From the NCBI GenBank assembly GCA_000727475.1, contig KL647293.1:721216-785215 (forward strand): 64,000 nucleotides of DNA, read 5' to 3'. The notes below the pieces were generated by a model that was not told the DNA's origin, made no database searches, and was given only the letters and a program-made list of their open reading frames with translations. The stretch comes from Sarcocystis neurona (lineage: Eukaryota; Apicomplexa; Conoidasida; Eucoccidiorida; Sarcocystidae). Position numbers and translations under genes: made by a program. Position 1 is the first letter of the stretch. Every line of letters starts with the position of its first letter. Below, in pieces: positions 34,857 to 49,182 of this stretch.

Positions 34857-37800
34857 TATGCGTTGCAGCTGCTGCCTTCAATAGACGAATGTCACTTCAA
34901 GATAACAGTCCGATAGTTTTCCACCAGCACAATTTTCGATACGTGCACATTACTTGAAGGTGTACATGCATGTGGATACGTACATACACACATATGTGTA
35001 AAATACATAAGCACGCGTTTCCGTATCTTCTAATGTATTACGGATGTACACACCCGCCTTGTTGTTCGTGTCCTGCACTCTCGTTTTGGTAAACGCTTCT
35101 TCTGGGTACTGTCGATATCAAGGCAGCAAAAAGAGCAAGTAGAACTCCACAAATATTGTTCGTAGGTGCGGTCTTGTTGCACCTTATATACATATCTGCG
35201 GTGGTATACATATGTATGCCATTTGGATGCCTGCGTATCGACTTCTGGACAATGGCGCACACATTATAGGATCGTTCGTGGAAGACTGACAAATGCAGTT
35301 TAATCCAACTGTGTGTACGTCTGCAAACTAAGCCTTCAGCTCAACGTAGTACCGCAAGGCGGGGGCGGCTCTACCATTCTGCCAGCGGACGTTGGGTATA
35401 TAAGCAGGCTTTTTTGGTTGGGCCGTCTTAAGTCCCCCCGAATCAGGACACGTGACGGGTGGGGCATGCCGTCTCTCTGCATAATTGTGGCTAATAGTAA
35501 CAGCGCAACGCATATACGCAATTGGACATTCTAGAGGGTGCTGCAATACGAAACGGTCAGAGCGCACTGCCTGCAAACGCACTGCCTGCAAACGCACTGC
35601 CTGCAAACGCACTGCCTGCAAACGCACTGCCTGCAAACGCACTGCCTACAAACTCACCCGCCTGTGTGTGCCGTGATTAGCCTAGACTCGAACGTCCGGT
35701 CCGCCACGGTGCATGTCGTTCGCAAATATACGCATAACGCAAAGGTCGACGAACAAATGCGTCCGTCACGTTTCCATTGATTCTTGTGCATTCCCCGGAT
35801 AAAAAAAGTACCTCAGGAGTAGCGGAGCAGCACCCTAACATTTGGTGACGCCCGCACAGTGGCCATACTTTTATACATGCAAAGGCAGATGATACCTTGT
35901 CCGATTTGCTTGTCTGTGCCAACAGACCTCTGTGCACGCTCACGATGCTAGACACAGCGACGGCCTGGTTGCACCGTCTCGGCGTGCCGCCATGCGGACC
36001 ACATTTTGACTGGCTCAGCACGTGCCACCTGCCTGAATGGGACGTTGAGACGTTCTGCAGCTCACTTGTGTACAGGCTGTGTTTACTCGTATGTCCGCTA
36101 CACCTAGCCATACCTAGTAACACATGTATTAGAGAACTGATGATTTACAGCCTTCACCTTTTCTATAAATATACATGTATACTTATAATGTTGGAGAAGT
36201 AACTTCATTACTACATAAATAAAAAGCCACCCAGATAAGCTATATTTTTCAAACGGCCCATCGGCGTCTCTCCACCACATAAGCAAGATGCACGTTACTT
36301 TGTGATTGGCACGAGGCAACCACGTCTTATCCCTCTCATTTCATCACTCGTTGTATCAATCTGCGAGGAGTGTGGCCGCATCTGTTTGTGAAATTGTTGT
36401 GTGCCTGCCTCAAGACGGGGCCGCGCATTGCTCTCTTCGAAAACGCACCGCCAGACGTAGGGTATGATGCCGCTGCAACTACAGCGGAGGCTTTGCTCCG
36501 GGTCGTATCCCCGAGCACGTCACCTGGGTCAACCTGCTCCATCCTCATGTGTTGACGTGTTTCAGGACGCTGTGGTTTGTTTGTGCAGATCGCCGTTCCC
36601 TACACTTTTGGAGGTAGCAGTGCAATTGGTCTCTCGCCGGACAACAATGCAAGGTGCTTGGCCGTTTTCAGTGCTCCACACTCCACGCTTTGAGTCTTTC
36701 TAGCTTGCAGGCCATTTGCATTCTCTTATTCTGCAACTTCCATATGGTAGTACGTGGTGGTCTGAATGGCGACGTATTGTAGCGTTGAGCGCTAATGAAT
36801 GAGGACACCGTAGGTCGCTGCAAAAAGCAGAATTGGTTTTGACCCAACCTGAGGCTCCTACAAGACCCCCTTCTACAGGCTGCTGCTGGCAAACAAGTCG
36901 GCATCTGTTAAGCAGTGAGCCTGCGCAGCTGCGGGGTTCTACTCGCGGCATTCATGCAGCAAGAATGGTATCGAGTACCACGCGGACTTTCAGCTTGGCC
37001 TCCTGACGCGAAAATATCAGACCAGTAAGATGTAGTTTTTACAACCACTGGTCATCCTGTGCGGTGTGTGCGAAATCCTTGGCAACGCCGCGCACACGGT
37101 GACCTGTTCGGCGCAGTTCGGCTCACTCACAGTGGGAAGCAGATGTGCCTCAGGCTCTTCTGTGTACCAACGCTAAAGCACTACGCAGTTGACTGCGTCT
37201 ACACTTCGAGACGAAAAGCCAGCTATGTGCTGTTCAAGTGTTCACCGTCAGTTTTGAGTGTTGTCAGCAGTCGGCGACACGGCCACACTTGTCCCTGATA
37301 GACAGAGTGCCAGCTCGTAGAGACGGATATTCTCACAGGCACACAGGACCAGCACAAGAATTCTACCGTGAATACAGCAGACGGTACGGACGTATCAGCA
37401 GCACAAAAATGATCAGTAAGCTGGCTGGTGGTGGAGAGCTGCGTGACTGCGCCCCATCGAATTCCACCGGCACAGGAGAACAGATGCCTTTAAGCAGTGC
37501 GGAGGTTGTTGACGTACGTGACGGATGCATACACATGTGCATGTGTTAAGCCCCCCACACAGGTTCACGAAACTGCTACATCTGCCACACTCGGCGGACA
37601 CTTGTAAGAATATAGAGATATACACGCATATGTATACAGGATCATCTAAGCACGACCACATGCGTTTACGCCGTTTGGCATAAGCGGACGTAACACGAAT
37701 ACATTTTTTTCCGTATTCGTCTCAATAGATCTACACGCTTAACAAGCTATGCACGTGTGTCAATATACGAGTTGGGATATGGTGTATATTCCACAAAAAC

Positions 37801-39870
37801 TCGGCAACAACACGTCTTTGCTCGTGTGTGAGTGACTACGCAGAGCTTTGCACACTATTTCACTTATAGGCGCAGACAGAAGTAACTGGCACACAGTGAG
37901 AAACGCACACACACAGGTTCCACGCGTATGCGTGCGGTTGTACGTGCACACTGAAGATACCATTCCAATGAGCTTGTAGACCTCTTGAACAATTTATAAA
38001 GGCGCACGTGCACCCGAAGCAGAGAGGACGCACAGTCATCGTTTACGCGCCTTATACATAGATATACGCATGCGCATATCTGTTGAACGATACAGGTGAC
38101 TGCAACACACGGTGAACCGTCTTCGGCTACGTCACAAAACCGAATTAATCGCAGACGTACAGATGAGGAAAATGTGTTGCGGCTGTATTATCAGACGAAC
38201 CCCCCTTCTACTGCTGCATGCTGTATGTAAGCAGCATACGAGAGTCATCCCGGAAGTGCACATTCGTAACCTACATCATCTCTGGGGAACGAGGACAGCG
38301 CTGGTTTCATCAGTATTTGCTGTTTTTCAACAAAGCGACTTTAAGGGAGGCAAAAGCACGTAGCACTGAACTTCAGAGGCGTATAACGCTAAGCTTATCA
38401 TGCGCCCTGCAGCGTGAAGGTGCACGTAGCACATACATACGTCTGTAGCCCTGCGCAGATTTTTTGCCATAAAATTGCACGTGTGGAGCGGGAATCTGGT
38501 GTCCGCCACTGTGGACAACCACCTTCAGATTGTGTTCCACAGCCTGCACAGGAGTGTGCCACGCTCACACATATGTAATGGTTACACGAGTCTAAACATG
38601 TTATTTTCTTGCAAAATTGATTGCATATCACGGACTGTGCCTCTTACAGTAAGACCCCTGTCACCTCCCAGACCTGTGCTTCTACTCGCATGTGTGCACT
38701 TGGAGGAATGCGTCCACGGGTCGATCTTCTTGTTAATGTAAGGCCTACTATTATCTGCAGCGGGTATACTCCTATATCTTTACCCCGCTGCCCACGTTTC
38801 TTGTTTAGTGTCACTCGTGTCTATCACCTTCCGTGTACATGAATACACGGCATTCTTCTACTGCTTCTTAGGAATTTCCTCTGCGAATCTATTTTGTTGA
38901 TTGAAGAGTCTTCACCAAGGACGTGCTGATCCTCCTCTGTATCCAGCCCAACGATGTACTTCACAAAGTTGTGGGACTAGAGACACACTCTCCTCCCATG
39001 CTGCTCGCAGGACATGCATTTTCAAAGACTAGTCAACAGGATTTTACTTCTCTTCTCTGATGCTTGTGCAACAAGGATAACGCGGGCTGTACGTAGAGAA
39101 TGCTCAAAAAGTTTTCCTTCCTGCCGTGTTGCACCTTTTACGCCCCCGTCCTTCTCTCCTGTCAGCTTTTGTAGCAGTGGTGCCGGCTCCTTCGTGTTGC
39201 TTTTCTCTTTTTATGTTCCTCGCAGCGTCGATTCTGTTTGTTCCGATGAATACGCTGCTAACATGGTCCTTCCTCGTGTGCCCACGACTTCTACTGTATA
39301 TAGCATCAAGCTTACTTTTCCAGTTGCATACTGTGCTGTTCGCATGAGCTTTCCGTACAGCACATTCGTATCTCACTGATGAAGACATTGACGTCAGGTC
39401 TGCACGTAATATAGAAGTATGCGTAAATATGTGTCCCCTCCGGCCCCACACGCCCTCCGCCGTCATTGTCTGCAGCTTCCTCCTGATGGTCGTTGCTACT
39501 ATCGAAGCTGTTGTTATTTCAGTAGCTGAGACACTACGTTTACGTGTGCCGCTGTGGTACTTTTTACTCTTGCTGCCGGTGCTGAAGCTGTTGCAGCTGC
39601 ATTTGCACGTCGTACTAGAATCTCTGTTGCTTTCTAAAGCACGCACCTGCATCGGGTGACATGTTGGTAGTGTTTCTGCTGCTGCCATCAATGCTTTCCC
39701 AGCGGCTGCTACTGCCGCACTGCGGCTCACTGCTGCCCTCCCGCAGTACGAGGAGTAAGTTTTTCTCCCCTTCTTCTTTCATGCGTATCTTTTTCCAGCT
39801 GGTCACAGCTGCGTGTCCGCCTTGCTTCAGCATTTTCTCTTCATGCAAGCTGCTTATCGAACCGGAAGAC
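34857..39870. other. No confident gene
   Basis: Mixed sequence with little simple repeat except the 15-bp array at 35563. Frames of 70-150 codons are open on both strands in several places. One plus-strand stretch, about 37268-37513, runs between a CAG and a good GTACGTGA donor and could be an internal exon. None has a recognisable domain. Confidence 0.45.
35563..35652. repeat. 15-bp minisatellite, six copies
   Basis: CGCACTGCCTGCAAA is repeated six times, the last with one substitution. The unit is a multiple of three, so plus frames read Thr-Ala-Cys-Lys-Arg or Leu-Gln-Thr-His-Cys repeats, and minus frames such as Val-Arg-Leu-Gln-Ala. Confidence 0.95.
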
Positions 39871-39875
39871 GTCAG

Positions 39876-40517
39876 CTAACAGGAGGACCTCATCTCAACT
39901 TGTTTCCGTCGGGGGGAAACAACAGGGGAGGTCGACTTCAAAGGCTCCTCCCGCTGGTCTTCCTCGTCTCCCTGCTGCTGTTCCTGGTGCTGCGCTGCTT
40001 CCGTCTCCTCCTCTAGACCCTGGTGTTGCTGCTGCTCCCGTTCCTCGCGCTCATCCTCCTGGGCCTCCTCCTGCGAGTGCCACAACGGCTGCTCCTGCTG
40101 CTGCGGCCGTGGCCCTGGCCACTGTTGCTGCTGTTGCAGAAGAAGCTGCTGCCGATGCTGCTTCAGTTCTTGCTCTGCAGCAGCGGACAGGTGAACGTGA
40201 TGGATGACAACGGGTTTGTTGTAGCCGATGAACTGAGGCAGGCCTCTGTACTGCAGCGCAGGAGGCCCTTCGTAGGAGCAGAGATCCGCAGGAGGAAAAA
40301 TTGGGAAGGACACAGAACTCTGAGACACGCCGACGTTGATGCAAGGCAGGCAAAAAATCTCAACGAAATCGCCATTTCTCAGTCGCACCCCTTCCACAAA
40401 CGGAGGCACACGTGGAACTCGACGCGAGCGAAAATACTTCAGCAGCGGCGAAGACGTCCAGAGTCCGCAGAAAGCCGGAGACGAAGAGGAGGGTGGGACG
40501 GAGAAAGGAGACGGACG
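39876..40517 (-). CDS. Probable terminal exon of an unknown Gln/Glu-rich protein
   Basis: On the minus strand a long pyrimidine run ending TTCTGCAG is followed by a 214-codon frame to a stop at 39876. The first 110 residues look globular (for example VPPFVEGVRLRNGDFVEIF and GLPQFIGYNKPVVIHHVHL), then follow Gln runs and an acidic, Gln/Glu-rich tail with a low-complexity character typical of coccidian proteins. No family is recognised. Upstream exons should lie to the right of 40520; a minus frame at 40970-41443 is one candidate, without a matching splice phase. The part of the open frame right of 40517 is Pro/Phe/Ser-rich and looks like the intron's pyrimidine tract. Confidence 0.45.
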   Translation of the reverse strand, partial: RPSPFSVPPSSSSPAFCGLWTSSPLLKYFRSRRVPRVPPFVEGVRLRNGDFVEIFCLPCINVGVSQSSVSFPIFPPADLCSYEGPPALQYRGLPQFIGYNKPVVIHHVHLSAAAEQELKQHRQQLLLQQQQQWPGPRPQQQEQPLWHSQEEAQEDEREEREQQQHQGLEEETEAAQHQEQQQGDEEDQREEPLKSTSPVVSPRRKQVEMRSSC

Positions 40518-40539
40518 CTGCAGAAGCAGAGTGAAGAAG

Positions 40540-43500
40540 AAGAAGAAAAAAAAAGGGACAAAAAAATGGGGAGGGTGAGGTATGATATGTAGGAAAGGAA
40601 GAACAAAGGAAGAACAGGAGAGCGGAAGAAAAGACAGGAACGTGCAGAAGATGAACACAGAGGAGCTAGGGAGTCGAGGGTCACGCAGTGGAATTGAAGA
40701 TGCAGCGAAGGACGGGGCGGGTACAAGAGGAAACGTATCAGAGGAGACAAAGGGAGAACCAAGTAGAAGAAGACCCCGTGAGGGGACACACACGACTAAT
40801 TAAAGCGAGTTACAAGAAAAGAGAGGGCCAACTGACGGAGAAGGGGAGAAGGGAACGAAGAAGTGAGACATGGTCGGAAGGCGGAAGAAGACGAAGAAGT
40901 AGCAAAGATATGGAGAAGAGGAGAAGCAGAAAAAGTACGCAAAAGGGTCGAACGACGGACGCGTTAACGTTACAGAACAACTACAGTGTCTCTACAGATA
41001 TACGGTGTAGAGCGACGAGCCGTTGGACGGCTACGTGGCCTGCAGAGGGAGGTGACACACCAAAGGAAAGCAGCTGGTGGATAGCAGAGCAGACACAACT
41101 TAATCGTCGAACGTGAGAAACGCCGCGAGGCAGAAGATCTATAGAGAACGACTGTTGCGGCAGCAATGAAAGACCGCGAATAGATGGCTAAGCACGGGCT
41201 GCACGACCGCATACAGCAGCGCACAGCGATGAACGCGACAAAATAAGGAGAAGACCTGTCATTAGCAGCTGGTGATTTTTGCGGATGGTCAGAAGTTTTT
41301 ACCGCCGGCAGAGATGACAAAATAGAAGCAGCAGCAGCGGCTTCTCCTCTGCAGCAGTAATAACACGGATTCCATGTTCGTCGTAGCTGCTTGTAGAAAG
41401 TCCAGCTCTCTGCGAGAACAACAGGCAAACGAACCGAGGCCACGTGAGTGTTTTACGGCCATGCAGGTGGAGTTAACACATCCACACCACCGCTGCGCAG
41501 AAACACACGTACGTATCTCATACGTATATGTTGCCTCGTTATCATAAATAAGAAGTTGTATGTGTACGATTCACAGGAACCTTTCATAAACATGCACATA
41601 CACTGGCACTGCTCAAAAACGTTCACACGGTGTAGAGGGGACACGTCTTGGTGGTTGCGTTACTCATTCGCTGGAGAATAGGAGGAGCGCGGTGGTAGTA
41701 AGTAAGCTCACTGTGTGATGTAGAGGAAAAGACGCAGTTGCAGCTGGCAGAGCCCCTGTGTGCACAAGGTACACAGCTGTAACGGTCAATATTGCTGTGA
41801 GTGTGTTTTCCGGACCTATATATATAAATATGCAGAGTACGAGTATACACGCAGAAGTATGTATATCTACATATACGTGAGGTTGCTACATATTATCCGT
41901 GTATATGCAGACGTGTGAGTATACACATATACCTACATTTCTAAATGAGTCAAGAGAGGCATACGGAGGATCGCCGTGTCGCAAAAAAGAGAGAAACCGA
42001 GGCCATACACGATTTGGCATTAAACACTTGTTTACACCGACACAATACATCCGCACTGCACAGGCAGAAGCTGTTGTGTGTCTGTGTGTGTGTGGATGAA
42101 CAAAGACATTTACATGTAAAGAGATACGCAGAGCCTTGCCTACACACGTACAATTCTGTCTATCTTTTATAAATACCTGCCCACAATACGTTACAAATGT
42201 CGGTGTATTCATCCGTTTGTGTATACGTTCACCGTTGTACGTACACACAAGTTTGAACACACGTGTGTACATACACGCATCGGCAGAAATATGGACACGG
42301 GAAAGGCAGCTCGAGAGAGCATGGAAATATATATAAGGGAAAGGCAATTTGAAACGCCAGCGCGAAGCGGCTGTCTTCTTTCAAAACGTGCGTTCCCTTC
42401 TGTTGTGCCAGCCTTCCTTTCCCTCCTCCTCGGAAACACACACGTCCATGTCATGGTGTTTAAGAGGGGAACGCCGACGACACTTGTTTGTGATGGTCAC
42501 GCAGAAGTGTACGCACGGGGACACAGACACACTGTATACACATTGAGCAATAAGTTGTGTGCTTCTGCGAATCTGTGCAACGGACCTTTCCACATGTATG
42601 CACGTCAGTGTGAATTTTTTGCCGAGAAACTCGTACACATGTGTGCGCTTGAATGCGAATTTCTTGCCGAGCGTGCAGAGATAGAGGAACGTGACTCCCA
42701 TGGGGCACCTGCCCTTATCGATACATTTGCGTACACGAACGTGCACTTTTTACAGAAGAGGAGCCGGACAGATACATACATATATATATATATATGCATG
42801 AGGACTTGTGTTTGTCCCTGAGCAAGAGCATGTACGTATGGACATCAAGGCACGCACGTGTCTTTCCTGGGCACGGACTACTCAGTCTGTGTAGCCTCCA
42901 CCACCAACGCCTGTGTGCACTTACGTAAAATACACGTATCTACATACACCCAGCATATATATTCTGCTGCGAAGAGACCCATCTACATATATGCGCCCAC
43001 GTACGTACGTACACACATATACACAGATTCTCATGTATGTCTACAGGTATGTACGCACGCTACAGATTGCTTTGACTCGTTTTTTCAGTCCTGTCTCAAG
43101 CCCAGAGATGCGTATTCCTCTGCTGCACTTGTACCCCCCTTCCGCTTCTTCATTACCATCTTCCTTTTCCTTCTTCCACTGCTTTCCCCTTCTGCAGTCC
43201 TTCATGCTCTCTCCCCTATTTCTCTCCAAAATCGTCTGCTTTTTCAAAGCGGCTTTCTCTTCGTCCGCTACAAATGTCCTAGCTGCTTCTTCCCGCTAGG
43301 CCCACTTGGCTTTGTTACGTTGCTGGTCTTTCTGCGCTTTTTCTTCTTAGCCGAACTCTGCCATCTGGAGAAGGCAGACAACCTTACCAGCTGCATTATC
43401 CGCATCCTCGCTAAAAGACACAAACTCGGCGGTGAACGCATCCACAGCAGTAGCAATTTCTGTTCCTTCCCCTTCTCTTCCCCTTTCACCACCTCTGCTG

Positions 43501-46400
43501 CCTGCGCTGCTGCACAGGTCACTCTCCTGCAACAAGGCACAAGCGCAAGTCACAAGCTTACACTCAGGTCTACAGATGTGTGGTGCTTACTGGCTGCCCA
43601 AGTATTATTCTCACAGAACACACACATACCCTTACTGTTCTCCACTATAGATGCTTCGACGCCTGTGCACTCACTTACGGCGATAATATAATTGTGGACT
43701 ACACATATGCGCTCACTCGCCTTAATCCACATACCCTCACTCGCGCCAGTACTCCCTCTTATCTGCGAGAACGCGCGTGTGTAGCCGCATCGTTATCTAT
43801 TTCCTCCCACGCAACTAAGGAGAGACAAGGGCACAAACTTGCGAAGAAAGCAGGAGATCGAGCTCTCTCTCTGTCACTCTCTCGACTTACACGTGTACGT
43901 ACACGTGCGCACCTGCACCGTACTCTTCTTAAAAGGAAAAGGTAAAAGTTCGATGTCACGCATAAACGTATAGACACGCGCGCTCTCTCCGTTGCTCCTC
44001 TGCAGATGGTGCTTGCGCACACAGAGATCAATCAATGCCCCTCCTTGTGCTTTTCTATCTCACGGCTGGAATACGCACACCCATGAGCATATTCACAGAC
44101 GTATGTACGGAAACGTGTGAGTTTCTACCGAGACACACGGGGTCTGCGGAAGCATGCGCGTGCATTTGCGCTCCCAGAACAGGAACTCATGTTTCTGCGT
44201 GGGGACGTATATATGTACACCAGCTACAAATACAACTACACAGATATGCATGTATTGGCATATACAGACACTGCACTATACAGACACTTATATCTCTTTA
44301 CGCACACGCACGAGCATATAAGTGTAGACAGACGCACACGTTCACACACGTGTACAGATACAACTCTGTAGAAGGGCATGGACAGCAGAGCGCGTGTCGG
44401 AACACGTGTGTGTACATCGTAGAAGTGTACGAGAGACGAAGTGGCGCAGATAGGTTCGTGGGCACGCACTTGCGGCAAGTCTTGTACAACTGCTTTCCGC
44501 CGTTATCGCTGCTTCTAAACACACCAGGTCTTTCGAATACGTACACTCATACTCACGCGTACAGACGCACGGCCGTCGGAATCACACCCTACACGTAAAT
44601 ACGTCTTCGCAAGAGTACCATTCTATAATATGTATGTATATATATATATATACAGATATACATATATGTATATATACGTGTACATACCGTTCTATAAAAA
44701 CTATATATATATAGGTATACACGCATAGGTATACACACCAATACGGACACACAGGCACACGTAGATATAAATATTTATACGTGTATACACACAAGTGCGT
44801 GCTACTCTCTTGACACATCTAGAAACTTCGTGCACACACGTAAGCACGCAGATTCAAAGATAGGGATGTCGCAGTGTTCACATCAGCGAGAGTTTATACA
44901 AGTAACATTCCCACGTGTGCCTCTTCCGATTCAAGGGCCTCCACCCAGACGTGGATCTCAACAGCTTCACCAGAAATCACGTACAGTAGCGCAGACAAGC
45001 ATATCTGCAGGCACAGAAGGAGGAGGTTCCTTTGGTTTGCACACAGGTGCGCACAGGCCGCTGCATTGCCATGTAGGTAGGTGCTAAGATAGTCCACCAC
45101 ATGCCCCAGCAAAAAACGGACAAGTTACAATCTCTGCAAATAGACACACAGCCGAACACTTCTACGTGTGCAGGTATATACGTATATGCGTGAATGCGTA
45201 CACGAGTAGTCTCTATTGGACTGCTAGCCTGCAGGATGAACACAGCGAGTCAAGCTCCCCATAAAAATACAAGTGCACATGGGAGCATAGGAGGAATGAG
45301 TTGATATTATCCTGATGTGTGCACTTCGGGAAGAGTTGACGTTGTCTGTACGGCTTCCTCCACACGTAGAGATACGTACAAATCATTACAAAAGTACAGA
45401 AGAAGCACACCACGCCTACACGTGGTGTGCACATACTTGTATGTGTGTACATACATACGTACATGTATTCACGCATATCGATATGGATGGGTATCCACGT
45501 CGTTGAACACAGATAAGCATGTTTACGCAGTAGTAAATACAGGAGAATGCACAGGGGTGTACACGAATATCCTGTCTCTAACTCTTTCTCCCTGTGTATG
45601 GGCTGGAACACACACTTGTACGCCTGTGCTGCGTGGGTCTGTATCTGTCTATTTCTGTGTACAGATGTATTGATTCGTTTACACACGTATTTTAGACGGG
45701 AGGGAGAAGGGGTCACTCGCGTTCACCTGCGTCTCTGCAGTTCTGTTGGAATATCCTCCACTTGCACACGGAGCCTCCATGCCTGCGGCAGCCATCCTCA
45801 CTACTTCTCCTGCCGCTGCGTCTGTGGTATGGTAATTCTACTACTACTCTTGTTACCTCTACTTCGATTTTGTAACTTTACCCACTCTGCACTGTTCCTG
45901 TGGCCGTTACTAGTATTGCTGAGCACGTAGGGCCGTGCGTCTCTCTGGTTATTGAAGTACTGTCTCCTTCCTTCTTGGAAGGGTGAAGGGGAACGGAGGC
46001 GAACGATGAAGAAACGGCCCCGTGGGAGTCAGAAGAAGATGGGGATCGACACAACGCTGATTTTGCGAAGCGGAAAAGAAGTTGAGGTTTTTTCGTGTAA
46101 ATATATGCATCCATGGGAGATAGTTGTAGCTGCCTACGTATCTGTAAACAGACAGACGTACATTTATATCCGTTTCAATGAACATTCGCGTCTGTGCAGT
46201 GGGGAACGGATACACAGCGCAATGTTTATACGTGTGAAATTGTGGAAGAGCGCGCTGTGTGCGCGTATGTATATATGCGTGTATATCTTCACTATGTGGT
46301 TTGGGGTCTCTCTGTGTGTTGTGGCTGCGCTTGTACACAGGATGTCAACGAACGATTTAGCTAAGTCCGTCGTCAGATAAGGCACTTGACGGCGGGAGAC
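40540..46400. other. No confident gene; purine-rich then mixed and TA-rich DNA
   Basis: The plus strand is strongly purine-rich at 40540-40960. TA/CATA tracts lie at 41810-41900, 42780-42800 and 44620-44780. Pyrimidine-rich DNA at 43080-43520 contains a possible minus-strand exon, 43388-43526, bounded by a TTGCAG acceptor and GTAAGG donor, with no recognisable product. A 16-base perfect palindrome is at 43891-43906. Confidence 0.45.
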
Positions 46401-46409
46401 GTGACGACT

Positions 46410-49182
46410 TGTCCCTCTAATTAATTTTTCCCTGTTCGTACAGAAGTCCTCGCTAAGAAACGTGTGTACGTTTGGTGTGGTTCAGATAGACACGCGTGCA
46501 GGTAACTCGTCCATGGGTCTACTGTTGTTGTGTAGAACTGCTGGGACGAAAAGATTTGCTGCAGAGAGGAGCAGATCGAAATAGCAGGACGGGTAACTGC
46601 AGGGCACGTGGCGCTGCCCCGGCGTCGTTGCTTCTGGTCTTCCGTGTCGCAGCGACGTAGCGATAAAGGAGAGGTTCAGCGGGGTACTTAATAGTGAGTG
46701 TTGTCGCAGATGTTCCCTTCTATTGGCAGCATTATACGAGAGATCTGTCTTTTCCAGCTGCATGTCTTTAGCAGCAGGACCTTCCAGATTCTCTCCTGTC
46801 GCTGCTGCTGCAGCCGGCCCTGGTGCTGTGCTCGGCTCGGTCGCGCTGCCCGAGTCGGTCGAGCTCCTCAAGCGCTCTCTTCTGCCGCTGTTGCTGTTGC
46901 GCGAAGGAGCGGCGCTTTTTCCTTATCTCCCCCGGCGACGGAAGGAGAGGTAGGACGGAGTAAGAAGCAATAGGCAGAAAATAAGCCAGAAATAGTTGGT
47001 GGGAAAAGGTGTCGGAGGTGCGGAAATTCGAACGGCTGCACAAGCTCGGTGTGTTCTGCTTCTCTCGTGTTGCACCGCACACCAGGAGAGATGTGGAATT
47101 TCAACCTCTCGAAGAGACAGACTTCCGCCTTTCAAGGTGAGAAGAACAGTCTCCGGGATGTCGGAGAACCCCGGGTCCGTGCGTTTGGCGGATACGCGTA
47201 GTGGCCAAAAAAGGGACGTTCGGCGCTGCAAGCAGACTCTAACTCTTCAACATCATCTGTTACTGTCGTCATACAACAGTAGCAGTAGGGCGATGGGATT
47301 TGGGCGAGGCGGGTGGGTGTGTCGCGCCTCCTCATGGCGGTCGCTGCTGCTGCTGCTGCAACACTCTCCTGCCGCTCCGGTCGGCGTATCGTTTTGGTAC
47401 GACCCCCCTCCGCTGCTGGTCGTCGGCTCTTCTGCTTCTGCCGCTGCTGCTGTCGGTAGTGTGAGCCTGTGCTGCCCCTACGCTGCTGCTCCTGGGCTGC
47501 CGTTCTGCTGCTGCTGCTGCTCCTCCTGCTGCTGCGCGTATTGCAGTTTCGGCGGCATATAGCTCGCTGCGTCACAGCAGTTGCTGCTGCTGCTGCTTCC
47601 CGGCTGCGGCGGTTCGTGGTGCCGCCCGTGCTGAGGAAGTGCTGCTGTTGCGAATATGCGCTGCTGCTCTGCCTGCGCGGCACGTAGGGGAAGCCACATG
47701 CACGTTTGGGGAGTTTCATATGCACATGAGAAATTCCTTCCAGGAACCCGTCCGAGCGTAGCGCAGGAGGAAGTATTGCGAATGTTTGTTTCCTTTTTTC
47801 GTCAGGGTGCTGTGTCTACTGCAGTAACGAAGCTTTACGCCAGAAAAGTGTTGCCGGTGTTTGTATTCTTCCCTCACGAGGCTGTTCTAAGACCTCCCTA
47901 GCAACACAACGTTACCCCATCCGTTCTCTCCATTTCTCTCTCCCGATGAGTCGTCACTTCCCGTGAGGAAATATCTCCCCCGCTTACCAGGAGAACCACA
48001 GAGAAAGAGGCGTAAATAAATGCGTCTCCCTGGGCGCAGGCGGGGAAAACCCCGAAGTCGTCTACATAGCGGTTTTTCCTCAAAAAAGCAATACGTTTTC
48101 CTGCATCACGGCGAGAGGACTTAAGCGTTCTTCCAAAATAAAGAACTAAATAAGTCTGCGTCCCTATATAAATGGAGGCCACCCCTCTCTTTCTCCGTGC
48201 ACATACGAGTATGCGTCCGTACACAGCGTGATACGGCTACACACACACACACACGCATTCGTGAACCGGGCAGTAATTCTCCCTGCATCTCCGTCGGCGT
48301 TTCCGACAACTCCTCTTCCGGAATAATCGACCTTTTCGGGTGTGTCCCCACGAACCTGTTCACCTCTAACAAGAAGGAGCTCAGCTCTTCTTCCGCAGGA
48401 CTCTTTGCCCTTCTTGAAAAATTTTCCCGTCGACGGTTCGAGGTTTCTTTTCTCGTCGGTTGACCCCCGCCTGCAGACCCGCAGCACGTACCGGAGACTT
48501 CTCTATCCTCCGTTCTCTCCTCCTTGTGTCTAGCAGACGCAATTTTCTCATTCCTTCGGTGAGGGTGGAGTTCTTTGCAGGCGGAACGGATGCGTTCGAC
48601 GAACTAATCGTACACGGACCACTTCTACTTAATGACAGTGCCCGTCGTCTTCTCTCGTATCATCAAAGAGCAGCTGTCACTATACTTGCAAGGAGAAAAG
48701 GGGCTCTACTGACACACGCAGCCGCATTTTCGTAGGGAAAATCAGAGTTTCCACGCGTGTCTACACGCGCGCTTCTTTCTTCCCTCTGCAGCACGCAGTG
48801 AATGTCTGCGGATCTCCAAAAAATAACAAAACCGTGTAGACACAAATTTGACGACTGCACCGCCTTCGACTCTTCTGGGAGTGTGCCCTCGCTTGTGTGT
48901 GTGTGTGTACTACGTTGGTGCGTGCGCCGGCATTTGAACTTCCCTTTTTGTGGTCCTTTTTCGGTTTTCACCGGCCTCGTCGTATTTCCGTCTTTTCTAC
49001 TGCGTCCGTCCTTGTGGCATTGTACTTTTTTGACTTCCCCGACGTCCCCGTCGTCGGCTTTGAGCAGCGGGACCCTCCCCTCTTTGTGGAGATAAGAAGG
49101 AGGAGAGAACGGGGGCCAAGACAAGAAGGAGCAGAGTTGCGCCTCTGAGACAGCTCCCTGCGACTTTCTTTTTCGAAGGAAA
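46410..49182. other. CAG/CTG-bearing region upstream of prefoldin, candidate exons only
   Basis: CTG triplets cluster at 46800-46910 and 47340-47680. On the minus strand a frame through 46680-46870 (containing KDMQLEKTDLSYNAANRRE) and a Gln-rich one starting MPPKLQYAQQQ near 47560 have some coding character, but splice junctions cannot be joined. Frames at 48460-48735 (plus) and 48790-49110 (both strands) are open without recognisable domains. Confidence 0.4.

Noticed and set aside
42605..42670. Short direct repeat TGTGAATTTTTTGCCGAG / TGCGAATTTCTTGCCGAG
   Set aside because: Two imperfect copies only, inside a frame with no ATG; too short to call a repeat family or a gene.
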